The translations under genes and the position numbers were made by a program. A DNA stretch of 7,735 nucleotides from contig QMTB01000067.1 in assembly GCA_003649845.1 (NCBI GenBank), forward strand, positions 1-7,735. Reading direction: 5' to 3'. This document shows positions 5,534 through 7,735 of the stretch, one piece after another. This DNA is from Thermoplasmata archaeon (GTDB lineage Archaea > Thermoplasmatota > E2 > DHVEG-1). The first letter of the stretch is position 1, and every line of letters begins with the position of its first letter. The notes beneath the pieces were generated by a model. It made no database searches. It was given only the letters and a program-made list of their open reading frames with translations, and was not told the origin of the DNA.

Positions 5534-7735
5534 TTAAAGGATATTAGGTATAAAAGCATGGAATGTTAAAGTGTCGTTTGCCTTTTCACCAAAATAACCA
5601 TGGGCTTCTGCTTTAATAGTATGCACGCCTATAAGCCTTGTAGATATCTCCCATTCATAAGGTGGATTCTTTATAACTCCAAGTGATACATCGTCTAACA
5701 GGAACTCTACGCTATATAGATATCCCTCCGGCTCAGATGATACATTAATTTCAACTGTAAATTTCCCAAACATTATAGGTGATTCCAGGAAGGGAAGAGG
5801 AAATATCTTTTTATTAAAAATATATAGTCCATTATCTGGATGTATGATATTTATAGAAAGATTAATTTGTGATGGGATAGGATTTTTTATTGCAAGCTCT
5901 GGATCTCCAAATAGATTTGTTTCATAATATACCCATCTTACTCCATTTTCATTTATACGCCATACATTATCTTCCTTAGAATAATGGTTCGCCCTGCCGA
6001 TCTCTCTTATATTCTCTGAGAATAAAGCCTTGAAGAATGATTCATCTAGAAATAGAGATGGAGAATCTAGAGAATCTGAACTACCTAAACCATATCTAGA
6101 ATTCATAACTGCTGCAAAAGCACCAAAAGGTGTTTCAACAGTATAACGCTCTGCCATACAATCATAACCTAGAGGATTATCAAACCCCCCAGCCATACAA
6201 CCATGGGAATATAAGAAAAATGGGTTTTCATTGGATAATAGATCGACGTCTCTACTACTCATTTTAAGGTTATAACCATAATATGAATGTCCATCATGGT
6301 TTATAATATGTGGAGTTGCATTATTTATTATCTCTATAATATCATATTTACTCCAAGTACGATCTCTATCATATAGTGTATCTATATAATAATCAGAGGG
6401 TATCAATGGTTTTATCAAATCCTTATAATTTCCACCATATGCTGATACACCGGGGAATCCTAGGTATTCTCCAACCATCAACATTTTTCTAAGATATGGA
6501 TCTCTAGAGTTCTCATATCTAAGTGTTTTCATAACAAAATTAGCTTCTTCTACAGTTGAATCAATACATACTCTCCCAACCCACACCTCGGAATATAAAT
6601 CTGCTTCATCTAGATAGGTTACATTGTTTCTATCTGGGCTTTCACCAAAATGTTTATCTTCATCATAATTAAATGTACCGTCTAGACAAGCATAATATAC
6701 ATCAGAGGGGATATCAGCCTCCTCCTCATCTAAAATACCGTTGAAGGGTAAAAGTGGTAAACCACTTTCATTGGCAAAGAGACCTCTAACTGGGATTATA
6801 TTTTCCTTCTCATTCTTTGTATCAGCATCACCACCTAGAAGCACATAGTCTACACCAAGTTCCATATATGCATATCTTATGAAATTTCTAATCCTAGCAG
6901 TTTTATCATCAAACATGCTATACTCCTTTATACTATGTTCATAGAAGGGATTTCTAGGATTATTATCCCCCCATGTTCCATTGACACTATACTCTGGATT
7001 ACTCATAATATCTTCAACTGTAAATATAGCAGCATTTACCCCTTTCTCAATTTTTGAATCTATTAGATATTGAAAGTTATCCTCTAAGCCAGAGTTTGCA
7101 AAAGATTCATTGGTTATGATAATATACCTAAGCGTGTCTTTACAATTAGTTTTAACATCATCATAAGTAGCTATATACTCTGGGTTATCCACCATTGATT
7201 TAATAATCTCTCTATCTCTCTCCAACCCTCTAATAGAGATATTATCCGATGTTTTCTTCGTTTCAACCTTCAAAATTAGATTAGGATAATAGAAGAGTTC
7301 TCCATCACTAGAGTTATATGTAATAGGATATAGATTTAAAACTAATATTGGATAACCGCGCCATTTATAAGTTCCAATTAAAGAATATAACTCTTCATGG
7401 CTAGGTGTAGAGAAAGTATTTTTAAAAGTATAGGTGGTAGAAATTGTTTTTTTAATAGGCGACAAAATGGAACCGCTTTTAAGTTGCACACCAGTGGATA
7501 GAAGTTGTTTTTCTCTATACGACACTGATATGGATGAAACTCCTCTCTCTCTCGGTAGAAGTACTTTAACCGGTCTAACAGGTAAACACGGTTTACCGAT
7601 ATCATTCATATTTGGTAGATCTTCTATCGTAACTTCATAAAGATTATCAGAGATCAATGTTAACTTTGGAGATGAAAAAGAAAAATCTAAAGTTATAACA
7701 TCTAAATTTAAACTCATTGATATAGGTGATGCTAC
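5534..7735 (-). CDS. Gingipain-type (C25) cysteine peptidase, N-terminus cut by window edge
   Basis: Predicted secreted cysteine endopeptidase of family C25 (clan CD), acting outside the cell. Numbered from the first ATG in the window (7717; 727 aa), residues 1-190 look like the propeptide/N-terminal domain (IGKPCLPVRPVKVLLPRERG at 40-59). The catalytic domain spans about 195-612, starting at LRYIIITNESF. It contains VLLGGDADTKNE (292-303), IPSDVYYACLDG (336-347), the catalytic His in NHDGHSYYG (His477), the catalytic Cys in YSHGCMAGGFDN (Cys507), and the family ending NLFGDPEL (601-608). Residues about 615-725 form an Ig-like module (GLYIFNKKIFPL...PYEWEIS...GVHTIKAEAHG) often seen at the C-terminus of archaeal surface proteins. 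The frame stays open upstream of ATG 7717 to the edge (V-A-S-P-I-S), and no signal peptide is present. The true start, with the signal peptide, therefore almost certainly lies beyond the window. Confidence 0.92.
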   Translation of the reverse strand, partial: VASPISMSLNLDVITLDFSFSSPKLTLISDNLYEVTIEDLPNMNDIGKPCLPVRPVKVLLPRERGVSSISVSYREKQLLSTGVQLKSGSILSPIKKTISTTYTFKNTFSTPSHEELYSLIGTYKWRGYPILVLNLYPITYNSSDGELFYYPNLILKVETKKTSDNISIRGLERDREIIKSMVDNPEYIATYDDVKTNCKDTLRYIIITNESFANSGLEDNFQYLIDSKIEKGVNAAIFTVEDIMSNPEYSVNGTWGDNNPRNPFYEHSIKEYSMFDDKTARIRNFIRYAYMELGVDYVLLGGDADTKNEKENIIPVRGLFANESGLPLLPFNGILDEEEADIPSDVYYACLDGTFNYDEDKHFGESPDRNNVTYLDEADLYSEVWVGRVCIDSTVEEANFVMKTLRYENSRDPYLRKMLMVGEYLGFPGVSAYGGNYKDLIKPLIPSDYYIDTLYDRDRTWSKYDIIEIINNATPHIINHDGHSYYGYNLKMSSRDVDLLSNENPFFLYSHGCMAGGFDNPLGYDCMAERYTVETPFGAFAAVMNSRYGLGSSDSLDSPSLFLDESFFKALFSENIREIGRANHYSKEDNVWRINENGVRWVYYETNLFGDPELAIKNPIPSQINLSINIIHPDNGLYIFNKKIFPLPFLESPIMFGKFTVEINVSSEPEGYLYSVEFLLDDVSLGVIKNPPYEWEISTRLIGVHTIKAEAHGYFGEKANDTLTFHAFIPNIL

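Noticed and set aside
7378..7640. Short open frames on both strands within the C25 peptidase gene
   Set aside because: Both overlap the well-supported peptidase propeptide region and lack start signals or motifs.
1..7735. CRISPR array, insertion sequence or phage defence genes
   Set aside because: No spaced direct repeats, transposase or nuclease domains are visible on either strand.

Overview
The window looks like AT-rich archaeal DNA, most likely from a euryarchaeote in the broad Thermoplasmatota/methanogen-related range; the lineage is inferred. The evidence is an archaeal-type initiator tRNA without an encoded CCA, TATA-like boxes about 27-34 nt ahead of start codons, GGTGA Shine-Dalgarno sites, an archaeal-type PurM, and a NosD-like protein with the NYWSDY...GDGIGDTPYN ending common in euryarchaeal surface proteins.

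Layout from left to right. 12-2330 (minus): thiL (thiamine-monophosphate kinase), followed with almost no gap by a lipid-anchored, caspase/legumain-like cysteine peptidase carrying an Ig-like domain. 2403-3437 (plus): purM, the only plus-strand gene, divergent from thiL across 72 bp. 3446-4264 (minus): a stand-alone 2-oxoacid-dehydrogenase E2-type acyltransferase domain, convergent with purM. 4325-4399 (minus): initiator tRNA-Met. 4456-5382 (minus): a right-handed beta-helix lipoprotein of NosD type. 5534-7735 (minus): a large gingipain-type (C25) peptidase whose N-terminus runs off the right edge. No gene-free stretch exceeds about 150 bp.

Two themes share the window. One is housekeeping (purine synthesis, thiamine cofactor synthesis, translation initiation). 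The other is the cell surface: two clan CD cysteine peptidases of different families and one beta-helix lipoprotein, consistent with breakdown of external protein. That role is inferred; nothing shows that the three surface proteins form one system.

The most unusual signal is in the beta-helix gene. Its two ends use almost only C-ending codons for Asn, Asp, Tyr, His, Phe and Cys (28 of 28, and 18 of 20), while the middle is mostly T-ending (32 of 51). The boundary near position 5007 is sharp, suggesting a mosaic gene assembled by recombination between paralogues. Lesser points are a C33 initiator tRNA, a 10-bp inverted repeat centred beside a TATA-like box upstream of the beta-helix gene, and a cysteine cluster in the beta-helix. 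I see no clear previously undescribed multi-gene system.
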